Positions 41,525 through 56,130 of a stretch of 64,000 bases of DNA are shown piece after piece. The notes beneath the pieces are model-generated. The model saw only the letters and a program-made list of their open reading frames with translations. It did no database searches and was not told where the DNA came from. This stretch comes from Myxococcales bacterium. GTDB taxonomy: Bacteria > Myxococcota_A > Polyangia > Haliangiales > Haliangiaceae. The DNA is taken from positions 62,001 through 126,000 of the forward strand of contig JADKKI010000018.1 of the NCBI GenBank assembly GCA_016720595.1, given 5' to 3'. Made by a program: the position numbers and the translations under genes. Numbering within the stretch: the first letter of the stretch is position 1; the number at the start of each line of letters is the position of its first letter.

Positions 41525-42915
41525 AGCTGCGGCTGGGCGCGCTCGCCTGTAGCCTCGCCGCGTTCGCGCCGGTGAGCGCACCAGCCAGCGCAGCGCCGAG
41601 CCAGGCCGCGCCGGTCAAAGGTGAGGTGGTGCGTGTCGAGCACTACGATCCACAGGCGGTCCCCGCGCGCGGCCCGCAGAACGCGATGGTCACCGTCGAG
41701 CTGTTCTTCGCTCCCTCGGTCAACAACGCCGTCCGCCTGCCCGCGTATCGCCAGCTCGAGGCGCTCGCCGCCAAGCACCCCACGCGCGTGCGCCTGATCT
41801 ACCGGGTGATGCAGCGCACGGCCCAACCGCCGGGGCCGCAGCTCCCCACGCTCGCGCTCGAGGCGTATGCGCAGGGCAAGTTCGACGAGTTCGTCGCCGT
41901 GATCCATGCCCAGCGCCTGACCATGACGCGTGATCAGATGATCGAGGCGGGTCGCAAGGCCGGGCTCGATCCGATCCGCCTCGACAAGGCGATCACGGAA
42001 GATCGCTACCGCGACGTGATCGTCGCGAACGAGCGGCGCCTCGAGCGCCTGCGCGGCACCACCGCACCGATGGTGTTCTTCAACGACAAGCCGATGCGGA
42101 CCTCCCTGTCGTCGCTCAGCGAGGGCGACTACGAGAACGCCTATGCCGAGGCCTACGAACGCGCGCGCGACATGATCGATCGCGGCATCGAGCCCAAGAA
42201 CCTGCCGGCGGCGTTCGATGCGGAGATCCTGCAGAGCCTGCAGCCGGTCGTGATCACCACCGGCCCCACCGATGACGAGCTCGAGGGCGACTCCACAGAT
42301 CACCCGCTCGCGAATCCGCCGCTCCAGCTCGCCGGGCTGCCCTCGCTCGGCAAGCCCGATGCCGGCGCGCCGGTCCCCATCGTGATCGTGTGCCGGCCCA
42401 ACGCGGCCGATTGCCTCCAGCAGCTCCGCAGCATCCGCAACGTCCACAACACCTATCGTGGCGAGATCCGGATCGTGTGGGCGCCGTGGTTCGAGGTCGC
42501 GCGCGAGGATGCCGCCGAGCTCGCGATGCTCGGAGATGCCGCGCTGTGCGGGGAGTTATTGGGCTCGAGCCCCGACGATCTCGACACCTCGCCAGGCTGG
42601 CAATGGGTCACCGAGACGTACGCGCAGATCCAGAAGGCGCACGGCCGTCGGATTCCGCCCGAGAAGCTGATCGAGGATGTCGCGGCTCGGCTCCACCTCA
42701 GCACCAAGGCGCTGTCCGCCTGTCGCGCGCGGATGGCGAACGCCACGCTCGACTGGATCGCCTCGGCCCGGCACGCCGGGGTCGGGAGCTCGCCGGCGAT
42801 CGTGATCGGCGGGCGGATCTATCATGGCCTGACGGATCCGACGATCGTGCAGCAGCTGGTCGAGGCCGAGCTGGCACCCGGGGTCCTCGGGCGCTGCGCG
42901 ACGACGGGCTGCTGA
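41521..42915 (+). CDS. Secreted protein with two DsbA-like folds lacking CxxC
   Basis: A 464-residue periplasmic protein with a signal peptide (cleavage near PASAA). The first half (VTVELFFAPSVNN ... APMVFFNDKPMRT) follows the DsbA pattern of an opening beta strand, helical insert and a cis-proline strand (TAPMVFF). The second half (IVIVCRPNAADC ... SSPAIVIGGRIYHG) repeats it. Neither has CxxC at the usual place: the first has APSV and the second CRPNAADC. They may bind protein or peptide without redox activity. GTG start overlaps the previous stop. Confidence 0.7.
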   Translation: MKLRLGALACSLAAFAPVSAPASAAPSQAAPVKGEVVRVEHYDPQAVPARGPQNAMVTVELFFAPSVNNAVRLPAYRQLEALAAKHPTRVRLIYRVMQRTAQPPGPQLPTLALEAYAQGKFDEFVAVIHAQRLTMTRDQMIEAGRKAGLDPIRLDKAITEDRYRDVIVANERRLERLRGTTAPMVFFNDKPMRTSLSSLSEGDYENAYAEAYERARDMIDRGIEPKNLPAAFDAEILQSLQPVVITTGPTDDELEGDSTDHPLANPPLQLAGLPSLGKPDAGAPVPIVIVCRPNAADCLQQLRSIRNVHNTYRGEIRIVWAPWFEVAREDAAELAMLGDAALCGELLGSSPDDLDTSPGWQWVTETYAQIQKAHGRRIPPEKLIEDVAARLHLSTKALSACRARMANATLDWIASARHAGVGSSPAIVIGGRIYHGLTDPTIVQQLVEAELAPGVLGRCATTGC

Positions 42916-43030
42916 CCGCGGCCCGCCGAAGGGCCGAACAGCGCCAACCAGCGCCGGACAGCCCCGAACAGCCCTGAACCGCCCCGAGCGGGCGTTTGAC
43001 CGCTTCGGAGCCACGTGTTACCCGAGATGG
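42916..43030. other. Short intergenic region with imperfect repeats
   Basis: It contains imperfect copies of CCGAACAGC/CCAACCAGC/CCGGACAGC (42930-42980) and a TTGACC hexamer at 42996. A TTACCC at 16 bases distance could complete a weak promoter leaving an almost leaderless message for the phosphatase gene. No gene seen. Confidence 0.35.
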
Positions 43031-44329
<1,299 letters not shown>

Positions 44330-45549
44330 TCGAGCGGTCGTGGAGGGGCAGATCGTCGTCCCGTACGTGTTCGCCGCGCTGATGGCGCTCGAGTACGGCT
44401 ACAACCTCGCCCGCGGCGGTCGCTACCAGAGCCCGCGGGACTCCGCGACCAGCCTGATGCTCGCGATCCCGCACGTCGCGGTTCTCGCGGTGCTCCCGGT
44501 GGCGTGGGTGGTGCTCTACCGCGGCGTCGAGCACGCGATGCCGTGGCACCTACCGGTGACCTGGTGGATCTGGCCCTTGGGGATCCTCGTCATGGATCTC
44601 GCGAGCTACTGGATGCATCGCTATCACCACGCGTTGAACCTGACGTGGGGGATCCACTCGGTGCATCACTCGAGCGAGGAGTTCACGATCACGACGGGCG
44701 CGCGGGCCTCGATGGCCGAGCCGCTGGTCAACGTGATCTCCGGTGCGTACCTGATCCTCGTCGTGCCCGCGCTGACCGGCCTGCCGGTCGTCGCCGCGGG
44801 GGTCGGCTGGCTGGTCAAGGATGTCTGGGGCTTCGCGGTCCACACGCGCAACGTCCGCAGCCTCGGGCCGCTCGAGTGGATCCTCGCCACGCCATCCCAC
44901 CACCGCGTTCACCACGCGACCAATCCGATCTATGCGAACAAGAACTACGGGTTCGTGACGATCCTGTGGGACCGCCTGTTCGGCACGTTCCAGCCCGAGC
45001 TCGCCTCCGAGCCTCCCGTGTTCGGGACGCAGCGGCCGCCGAGGAGCTTTCACCCGATCGCGGTCGCGTTCCACGAGCTGCGCCTGATCGGGCGCGACGC
45101 CGCCGCCACGAGCCGCTGGCGCGACAAGCTGCGGATCTGGTTCATGCCCGCCGGCTGGCGGCCGGCCGATGTGATCGGGCGCTCTCACCCCGAACGGCTG
45201 CCAACGCCGCCTCCGCGCGCGCTCTACTTCGTCGGTGGGCTGCAGCTGGCCTACCTGCTGCTCGCGAGCCTGCAGCTCTCGGCCACGCTCGGCGACCACA
45301 CGATCGCCCAGAACCTCGGCTACCTCGGCTTCCTGATCGTCGCGACCGCGGTCGCCGGCGACTACTTCGAGAGCGAACGGCGCTACGCGATCATCGAGAC
45401 GGCACGCGCGCTCGCGGTGGCGGCGATGGTCGGCGCCACGGGCACGTGGTTCGGGCGCCCGCTCGATGCCTTCGGGTTGTTGCTGGTGGCCCTCGCAGCG
45501 GCCAACCTGGTCGCGGCGTGGGTGGTGACTTCGAGCGGGGCTTATCGAC

Positions 45550-46031
<482 letters not shown>

Positions 46032-46035
<4 letters not shown>

Positions 46036-47333
46036 GGCGTTCCCCGAGCCGCGCGAACCTCCGCGAGCGTCTTGAGCCCCGGCCGCGGCGCGTTGACAAG
46101 GATCGACATGTTCCCCGACGGGTGGTGGTTGTCACGCATCAGCTGGTGACAGGCGGCCGTCTCGTCGAACCGGAACACGCGCGACATGCAGGGATCGACC
46201 TTGCCGGCGATCACCAGATCGTTGACGCCCTTGGCCTGCTGGTCGTTCGCGAAGTGACTGCCCTGCAGCCGCTTCTGCCGCATCCAGTGGTAGCGCAGGT
46301 CGAGCGTGGCGTTGTACCCGGTGGTCCCCGCGCAGATCACGATCATCCCGCCGGTCTCGCAGACGAAGCACGAGGTCGGCAGCGTGGTCTCGCCGGGGTG
46401 CTCGAACACGATCGCCGGGTTCTCCTTCTTCTTCGGATCCCCGAGCGCCTCCCAGAACGCAGCGCCGAACGCGCGCGCGCCCTTGAGCCACAGGTTGTAC
46501 TCGATGTCATCGGACCAGCGCGGCAGCTTGCCCCAGTGGTCGAACTTGCGGCGATCGATCACGCCGACCGCGCCGAGCTTCTTGCAGAACTCGTTCTTCG
46601 AGTCTCCCGAGACGACCGCGACCGGCCGGGCGCCCGCCGCGCGCGCGATCTGGATCGCCATCGAGCCGAGCCCACCGGCGCCCCCCCAGACCAGGATCGG
46701 ATCGCCGGCCTTGACCGTGTTGCCCGCCCAGCCGTGCAGCATGCGATAGGCGGTGGCACCGACGAGCATGTACGCCGCCGCCTCTTCCCAGCTCAGGTGC
46801 GCAGGCTTCGGCAGGCACTGGTGATCCTGGACCTTCGTGTACTGCGCGAAGCTGCCCCAGTTCGATTCGTAGCCCCAGATCTTCTGCGTGGGCCCGAACA
46901 TCGGATCCTTGCCGGCGACCACGAACGGATCGTCCGGATCCCACATGCCGCAGTGAACGACGACCTCGTCACCAACCTTGACGTTCGTGACGTCAGGGCC
47001 GGTGGCCCACACCACCCCGCTCGCGTCGGAGCCGCCGATGTGGAAGGCCTCCGGTTCGCCACGCTTCTGCCGCGCCTTGATGACATCGACCGGGATGCCC
47101 ATCGCCGCCCAGACGTTGTTGTAGTTGACCCCGGCGGCCATCACGTACACCAGCACGTCGCGCGGTCCGAGCTCGGGGAGCTTCACCGCCTCCTGCAGGA
47201 ACGCATCCTTGGGCTCGCCGAACCGCTCGGGGCGGATCAGCTGCGCCAGCATGCGCTCGGGCAGAGCGCCGAGGTCCGGCACCTCGCCGAGCTCGTAGAC
47301 ATCGCGGGACGCGGGTGACGTTGCGCTCGACAC
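46032..47333 (-). CDS. ccr: Crotonyl-CoA carboxylase/reductase
   Basis: NADPH-dependent reductive carboxylation of crotonyl-CoA to ethylmalonyl-CoA, 433 residues, full length. Medium-chain dehydrogenase fold with [22 protein letters not shown], the cofactor motif [10 protein letters not shown] and [10 protein letters not shown], a region that in studied enzymes contributes the CO2-pocket histidine. These long blocks separate it from ordinary zinc alcohol dehydrogenases. Start GTG at 47333. The coupled epimerase suggests acetyl-CoA assimilation or polyketide precursor supply. Confidence 0.94.
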
Positions 47334-47401
47334 GGTGCGTTAGATTACGCGATTCGTCGTCGAGCGGGGAGCCGAAGCTCCCTCAGATCTGTCGGGCGGC
47401 C

Positions 47402-48304
47402 TCAATCCTGGTCGTCGGGCTCGATGAAGCTCCACTTGACCTCGGGCACGCGCCGCTCGAGCTCGGCCTCGAAGGCGTTGATCGCGGCGACCAGCTGCCG
47501 GGTCTCGAGGCCATCGCGGAACTTGAGCTTCATCGCCACCACGATCTCGCCCGGACCTTGCTGGATCGAGAGGATGCGGATCAGCTTCTCGACGTTCGGA
47601 TCCTCCTCGACCAGCTTCTCCGCCGCCGCGATCACGATCGGATCGGCGCCCTCGCCGACCAGGAGGCTCTTGACCTCGCGCGCGAGGAACGTCGCCACGC
47701 CGACGAGCACCACGCCGATCGAGATCGACCCCACGGCGTCCCAGCGGCCATCGTCGGTGAGCTTCGAGACGATGATGAACCCGGCCGCGAGGACGAGGCC
47801 GAGCACGGCCGCGCTGTTCTCGCCGAACACGACGATCAGATCGGAGTCCTTGGTCTCGCGCATGTAGCGGAAGAACCCGGTCTTGCCACGGCGGGCGTTC
47901 ATCGCCTTGATGTTGCCGAGCGTCGACCAGCCCTCGAGCGCGATCGACAGGCCGAGGATGACCATCGAGATCGTGATGTCCCCGACCGGCTCCGGGTGCC
48001 GGAACTTGTGGATGCCCTCGTACGCCGAGAACACGCCACCGCCGAAGAACAGCAGCAGCGCCACGATGAACGACCAGAAGTACATCGTGCGGCCGTAGCC
48101 GAGCGGGTGCTTGGCATCGGCGGGCTTCTTGCTCTGCCGGATGCCGAGCAGCAGCAGCAGCTGGTTGCCGCAGTCCGCGAACGAGTGGAGGGTCTCCGCG
48201 AGCATCGCGCCGGAGCCGGTGAGGCCCGCGGCGATCCCCTTGGAGGTCGCGATCACCGCGTTGACCGCGAGGGACTTGAGGACTTCGCCGGTGTTTCCCG
48301 CCAT
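47402..48304 (-). CDS. Cation diffusion facilitator (SLC30A9-like)
   Basis: Divalent metal efflux transporter of 300 residues with about six membrane helices. TM2 carries the metal-site residues in ETLHSFADCGNQ (HxxxD type). TM5 reads FGENSAAVLG, replacing the usual HxxxD with an ENSAA pattern like that of the SLC30A9 branch. A cytoplasmic ferredoxin-like C-terminal domain follows (GPGEIVVAMKLKF). The start overlaps the isochorismatase stop by one base (TAATG). Substrate is probably zinc or another divalent metal. Confidence 0.88.
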   Translation of the reverse strand: MAGNTGEVLKSLAVNAVIATSKGIAAGLTGSGAMLAETLHSFADCGNQLLLLLGIRQSKKPADAKHPLGYGRTMYFWSFIVALLLFFGGGVFSAYEGIHKFRHPEPVGDITISMVILGLSIALEGWSTLGNIKAMNARRGKTGFFRYMRETKDSDLIVVFGENSAAVLGLVLAAGFIIVSKLTDDGRWDAVGSISIGVVLVGVATFLAREVKSLLVGEGADPIVIAAAEKLVEEDPNVEKLIRILSIQQGPGEIVVAMKLKFRDGLETRQLVAAINAFEAELERRVPEVKWSFIEPDDQD

Positions 48305-48878
48305 TACTTGATCATCCGCGACAGGGCCTTGAACGCCTCGGTCCCCGCCCGCTCGAGGAGATCGAACAGCACGACCTCCGTCGAGCTCACCCGCGCCCCT
48401 GCCTCGTGCGCGAGGGCGAGGCCGATCTTCCAGTTCGCCTTGGTGCGGCTCGCCACCGCATCGGAGATCACGTGGACGGCGCTCGCCGAGCCCACGAGAT
48501 CACGCACGGTCTGGTAGACGCAGACGTGGGTCTCCATCCCGACCACCAGCCACTGATCGCGGCCAGCCACCGCCGCGCGCAGGCCGGCGAACCCGGAGGT
48601 CGCGGCCGCGGAGAACTCGACCTTGTCGAAGCGATGGACCGCCGCCCCGGCGGCGCTCGCCTGCGCGAGGGCATCCTCGATCGGTGGCGCCGTGGGGCCG
48701 AGGCCCTTCGGGTACTGCTGGCTGACGACGATGGGCGCCTGGAACTGGGCCATCGCGTTGATCAGGATCTGCGTGTGCTTGACCACCCTCGCGCCGACCT
48801 CGGGAGCCATCGCCGGGAGCAGCCGCTCCTGAACATCGACCACGAGCAGCGCGACGCGCGCCGGGACCAGCCGCTCGA

Positions 48879-48882
<4 letters not shown>
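48304..48882 (-). CDS. Isochorismatase-family cysteine hydrolase
   Basis: A 192-residue alpha/beta hydrolase of the isochorismatase/nicotinamidase family, with triad D16 (VVDVQE), K87 (FDKVEFS) and C121 (GMETHVCVYQT). The MExHVCVYQT form is common in the ycaC-like group of unknown substrate rather than true pyrazinamidases. The GTG start overlaps the valS stop (GTGA), and it overlaps the CDF start by one base. The three genes are co-transcribed, though no functional link is obvious. Confidence 0.9.
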
Positions 48883-51746
<2,864 letters not shown>

Positions 51747-51831
51747 GGCGCGAAAGCTAGCACACCACGCGTGGCGCTAACGCGTCGCGGCGCACCCAAG
51801 TCGGGCACGCGCGTGTCGGCGCACGGAGCTG

Positions 51832-52836
51832 CTACGAGCTCTGCTTGCGCGCCGTCAGGTCCTGCAGGTTCTCGCGGATGATCTGCTCCGCGAGCTCCGG
51901 CACGACCTCCCACACCACCCGCTCCACGACCTCGGCCGACAGCTTGAGCAACGCGAGGAGCTCGGGGCTCCCGGGCTCGAGGCCAGAGGCCTCGGCGAGG
52001 CGCGCCGCCATCTTCGCAAGAGTGCGCTCGACGATGGCAGAACGCTTGGTCGGGGTACCGCTGACCATGGGGGCTCGATTCGCTCCTGACGAGGGATTGA
52101 AGGAGGGCGCAGGCGCAGAGACAGCCGCGGCCGCAACGGGTGTCGCGACCGGAGCAGGAGCACGCATGGCAGGCTGCGCCGGAGCCGGCGCGACCATCTT
52201 GCCGTCGGGCGCCACCGTGGGGACGGCCATGACGGTGGTCCGGCTGGGGGCCGGTGGGGTTGCTGCGGGCGTCGCCGCCGGGGCTACACCGCCGGGCAGC
52301 TTGATCGTGGGCATGCCCATGATCGTCGCCGAGCGAGGTGGCTGGTTTGCACCTGCCGCCACCGGAGGTGCCGCGGCCTTCGCCGCTGCTGCCGCCGCTG
52401 CGACTGGAGCCGCCGAGGCCGACGGTGCCGACGCGGAGCCCTGGCCGGGCTTCGCGACGCCACTGGCCGCCTTGGTGACGATCTCCACGACCTTCTCGAG
52501 CATGGTCTGCGTGTCCCACGGCTTGGGCAGGTTGGCATCAGCGCCCACCTGGACTCCCTTCGCCGAGTCATACGGAGCGCCATTCCCGACCAGGATCACC
52601 ACGGGGACGTCGGCAGTCTTGGCATCGGACTTCAGTGCGAGGCACAGGTCGTACCCTGTCTTGCCCTGCATCACGGAGTCCGCGAGGACCACCGTGGGCT
52701 TCTGTCCCTTGGCCTTCTCCACCGCCTCGTCGTAGTTGCGTGCACCAACGTAGGTGAACTCCGTGCCACGGAAGGTGATGTCGGCCACCTGCTGCATCGT
52801 CACGCTGTCATCGACGCACAAGACAATCTTGCTCAC
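51832..52836 (-). CDS. Response regulator receiver protein with Pro/Ala linker
   Basis: A 334-residue protein: receiver domain (1-125) with D9/D10, phospho-acceptor D53 (VVLADSVM) and K in NLPKPWD; a long Ala/Pro/Thr-rich linker with repeated IMGMPTIKLP and VMAVPTVAP segments (about 130-260); and a C-terminal helical module with ERVVWEVVPELAEQIIREN. That last motif recurs in deltaproteobacterial receivers without DNA-binding domains, so it probably acts by protein contact. No kinase is adjacent. The ribosome site GGAGG precedes the ATG. Divergent from argS. Confidence 0.85.
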   Translation of the reverse strand: MSKIVLCVDDSVTMQQVADITFRGTEFTYVGARNYDEAVEKAKGQKPTVVLADSVMQGKTGYDLCLALKSDAKTADVPVVILVGNGAPYDSAKGVQVGADANLPKPWDTQTMLEKVVEIVTKAASGVAKPGQGSASAPSASAAPVAAAAAAAKAAAPPVAAGANQPPRSATIMGMPTIKLPGGVAPAATPAATPPAPSRTTVMAVPTVAPDGKMVAPAPAQPAMRAPAPVATPVAAAAVSAPAPSFNPSSGANRAPMVSGTPTKRSAIVERTLAKMAARLAEASGLEPGSPELLALLKLSAEVVERVVWEVVPELAEQIIRENLQDLTARKQSS

Positions 52837-52873
52837 GCGGTTCCTCCCGGAAAGTCAGCCACGAGCTTCTACG

Positions 52874-52903
52874 TTGGTATCACGCACCTCGCGCGGGGGT
52901 CAA
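52874..52903 (-). promoter_or_regulatory. Candidate promoter for the receiver gene
   Basis: On the reverse strand TTGACC (52903-52898) and TACCAA (52879-52874) are separated by 18 bases and lie 37 bases ahead of the ATG. The -35 element is strong, the -10 weak. Confidence 0.35.
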
Positions 52904-52980
52904 ACCAACTGCCGGGAATCCGTGGGGCTTTTGCCCGATAGCCGCGATGGGCGCGATCGGTGCTAGCTTGCGCGCCGCCC

Positions 52981-54712
52981 ATGCCGACCCACCACACTCC
53001 GATCCATCTGGCCGCGGCCGAGGCGGTCGCGTCGCGTGCAGGCGTGGCGGCCACCGATCTCAAGGTCGATGCCCCGCCCCGCCCCGAGCTCGGCGACCTC
53101 GCGGTGGGCTGCTTCGCCCTCGCCAAGGCGGCCGGCAAGAGCCCCGCGGTCCTCGCCCAGGAGCTCGCAGCGAGCTTCGTCCCGGACGGCTATCTCACGA
53201 GCGCGACCGCCGCCGGTCCGTTCGTCAACTTCAAGGTCGACCGCGCCCGCACGTTCCGCTGGCTCGTCGATGCCTGCCTCCGCAACACCCTGGTCCCCAA
53301 TGCGGTCGGCACGGGCAAGACGATCTGCATCGACTACAGCTCGCCGAACATCTCCAAGCACCTCGCCTACCACCACATCCGCGGCACCACGATCGGCCAC
53401 GCGCTCGCGCAGATCTTCCGCGCGCTCGGCTACAAGGTCGTCGGCATCAACTTCCTGGGCGACTGGGGCACCACCCACGGGATGGTGATCGCCGCGTACG
53501 AGAAGTGGGGCGCCGACGAGCCGCTCGACGTCAGCAAGCTCAACGACCTGTACACGCGGTTCCGCGCCGCGATGAAGGACAACCCGGCCGTCGAGCAGGA
53601 AGGGCGCAATGCGTTCAAGCGGCTCGAGGACGGGGATCCCGCCGTCCGTGCGCTGTGGCAGCGGTTCCGCGACATCTCGTGGGCGGAGTTCGAGGACATC
53701 TACAAGATCCTCAACATCAAGTTCGACGAGGTTCGGGGCGAGGCCGCGTACGAGGGCGACATGCCGCGCGTGCTCGCCGAGCTCGCGCCGCTGATGACGA
53801 TCAGCGAGGGCGCGCACGTCGTCGAGCTCGAGGGGGAGAAGAACCCGATCCTGCTGAAGACCAAGGACGGCACCACGCTGTACGCCACGCGCGATGTCGC
53901 CGCGGCGCAGTACCGGTGGAACACGTTCCACTTCACGCGCTCGCTCTATGTCGTCGATCGCGGGCAGGCCTCGCACTTCCGCCAGCTGTGGAAGCTGCTG
54001 CAGAAGGCCGGGCACACCTGGGCCGCGCACTGCGAGCACGTGCCGTATGGCCTGATCCGGGTCGCGGGCAAGAAGACGACGTCCCGCCTGGGCGGTGTGG
54101 TGCTGATGCGCGACGTGTTCAAGATCGCCGAGGCCGAGGTGCGCGAGATCATCGCGAACGTCAACCCCGATCTCCCGGCCGCCATCGTCGATGATGTCGC
54201 GCCGAAGATCGGCATCGGCGCGGTGGTGTTCGCGAACCTCGCCACCCAGCGAGACAAGGACATCGACTTCGATCTCGAGAAGGCGGTCTCCCTCGAGGGG
54301 GACTCGGGCCCCTACATCCAGTACAGCCACGCGCGGTGCGCCTCGATCGCGCGCAAGGCCGGCGAGACCATCACCTCGATCGAGGGTGTGGACTTCTCGC
54401 TGCTCGCGCACGATGCCGAGTGGGCGGTGGCCGGAAAGCTGCTCGAGTTCCCGGACATCGTGGTCCGCGCGGCCGACAACAGCGAGCCGCACGGGCTCGC
54501 GCACTACCTGCTCGCGCTCGCCGGCGAGTTCTCGCGCTGGTACACGCAGGGCAACGGCGATCCAGCGCTGCGTGTGATCGTCGATGATCCGGGCGTTCGC
54601 CGCGCGCGCCTCGCGCTGGTGGCGGCGGTCCAGGCAACGTTCGCCACGGGCCTCGGCCTGCTCGGCATCGCCGCACCCCGATCACGGCGCGCCCGCGCTC
54701 GTGATGTTGTAG
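52981..54712 (+). CDS. argS: Arginyl-tRNA synthetase, C-terminus frameshifted as read
   Basis: Class I synthetase for tRNA-Arg. SSPNISK is followed by HLAYHHIRGT, where YHHI stands in place of the usual HVGH signature, and the second signature reads KKTTSRLGG rather than KMSTR. The anticodon domain is present (DFSLLAHDAEW, EPHGLAHYLLALAGEFSRWY). The frame as read runs on to 54795, overlapping the next gene. Dropping one C from the CCCC at 54676-54679 gives GIAAPDHGAPALVML and a TAG at 54710-54712, five bases from the neighbour's stop. Start ATG 52981. Length 577 residues after correction. Confidence 0.85.
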
Positions 54713-54716
54713 GGGC

Positions 54717-55193
54717 TCACGGCGCGCGTGCGCTCGTGATCATCAGGCCGTCGCCGAAGTTTCCGCTCGCGCCTTTCTTGAGGGCGAACTGGTAGCGCGC
54801 CCCCACGTCGAGCCCCGTCCCGGCGAGCTCGCCCGCGGGCTGAGGCTTGCGCTCGGTGCCGCACACCTCGAAGTGCACCCAGAGCGTCGGCGTGGTGGGC
54901 GTCGCGCCGGCGACCACGCGCTCGAGCGTGATCTCGTAGGAGCGCTGCGAGCACCGGCCGTCGCCGATCGGACCGGCGTTCGTGATCTTCGCGACCACCA
55001 CGAGGTCGACGCCGGGCGGCGGCGCGGGCGGTGGCGCGGGTGCGGGCGGCGCACCCTTGGGTGGGGGAGCCACCGGCGCGGCGACCGGGTCCGTTGGCGC
55101 AGGGACCTTGGCCGGGGTCGGCTCGGAGCGCCCACCACACGCGCCGATCACCGCGAACACCGCGATCACGACACCGACGAGCGCGAACCTCAT
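54717..55193 (-). CDS. Small lipoprotein with proline-rich linker
   Basis: A 158-residue lipoprotein; ATG 55193 gives a signal with cysteine 19 (VIGAC). A long Pro/Ala linker precedes a beta domain that has Cys at CSQRSYEITLERVV and FEVCGTER, probably a disulfide. No family identified. The frame upstream adds MWDAPG only. It converges on argS, whose corrected stop leaves four bases between the genes. Confidence 0.68.
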   Translation of the reverse strand: MRFALVGVVIAVFAVIGACGGRSEPTPAKVPAPTDPVAAPVAPPPKGAPPAPAPPPAPPPGVDLVVVAKITNAGPIGDGRCSQRSYEITLERVVAGATPTTPTLWVHFEVCGTERKPQPAGELAGTGLDVGARYQFALKKGASGNFGDGLMITSARAP

Positions 55194-55260
55194 GCCTGGA
55201 GCGTCCCACACCCATGTTCGAGATGCCCGTCCGGCGACACCCGCGACATACGACGCCTGC

Positions 55261-56130
55261 TCAGAGCTTGCCGAGCGAGCGCGGTGGCCGGCCGTGCTTG
55301 CCGCCCGCGACCGTGAGCACCACGAGCGTCAACACGTACGGCGCGAGCTGGGCCAGCTCGTGCGGGATGCCGACGCCCGAGACCTGGAGCGCGATGTTGA
55401 ACGCCTCGGCGGCCGCGATCCCCGCACACGCGAGCGCCGCGATCGCGGGGCGCCAGCCGGCGAGGATCACCATCGCGAGCGCGATGTAGCCCCGCCCGCC
55501 CGACATGTCCGCGACGAAGCCGCCGACGGAGAGCGTTAGCTGCGCGCCGCCCGCGCCGGCGAGCGCACCACCGACCAGTGCGGCGGCGATCCGCGGGCGG
55601 TGCGGCGACACCCCGACCGCGGTCAGCGCGTCGGGCCGATCCCCCGCGGCCCGCAGGCGGAGGCCCCAGCGCGTGCGCCGGATCGCGATCGGGAGCGCCA
55701 CCGCGGCGACCAGCGCGATCCAGACCAGCGGGTTCGCGAGCACGTCGTGCCCGAACGCGGGGACCGGCGGCGAGTTGGCGCCCTCGTGATAGACGAGCTG
55801 GAGCAGGAACCGCGTGCCGCCCAGCGCGATCACGTTGAGCGCGATCCCGATGATCACCTGATCGGCGCGCAGGCGGAGCGCGCAGAACAGCTGGACCGCG
55901 GTGACCAGGACCCCCGCGAACATCCCGCCGAGCACGCCGGCGAACGCGGAGCCGGTTGCGTGCGCGAACGCCGCCGCGGTGAACGCGCCGAACAGCAGCT
56001 TGGCCTCGAGCGCGAGGTCGATCACGCCGGCGCGCTCGGTCAGCGCTCCGCCCATCGCGGCGAGCGCGTAAGGCACCGCGATCCGGACCACCTGCGCCAG
56101 GAACGCGAGAGACAGGACGGTCTCGATCAT
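55261..56130 (-). CDS. ABC importer permease 2 (nucleoside-type)
   Basis: A 289-residue membrane permease of the BPD_transp_2 family: GGALTERAGVIDLALEAKLL near the N-terminus is the signature of the NupQ/YufQ-type partner. About eight hydrophobic helices; GGRGYIALAMVILAGWRP is the ATPase-contact region. The start overlaps the stop of permease 1 (ATGA). Last of the four-gene importer operon. Confidence 0.9.
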   Translation of the reverse strand: MIETVLSLAFLAQVVRIAVPYALAAMGGALTERAGVIDLALEAKLLFGAFTAAAFAHATGSAFAGVLGGMFAGVLVTAVQLFCALRLRADQVIIGIALNVIALGGTRFLLQLVYHEGANSPPVPAFGHDVLANPLVWIALVAAVALPIAIRRTRWGLRLRAAGDRPDALTAVGVSPHRPRIAAALVGGALAGAGGAQLTLSVGGFVADMSGGRGYIALAMVILAGWRPAIAALACAGIAAAEAFNIALQVSGVGIPHELAQLAPYVLTLVVLTVAGGKHGRPPRSLGKL

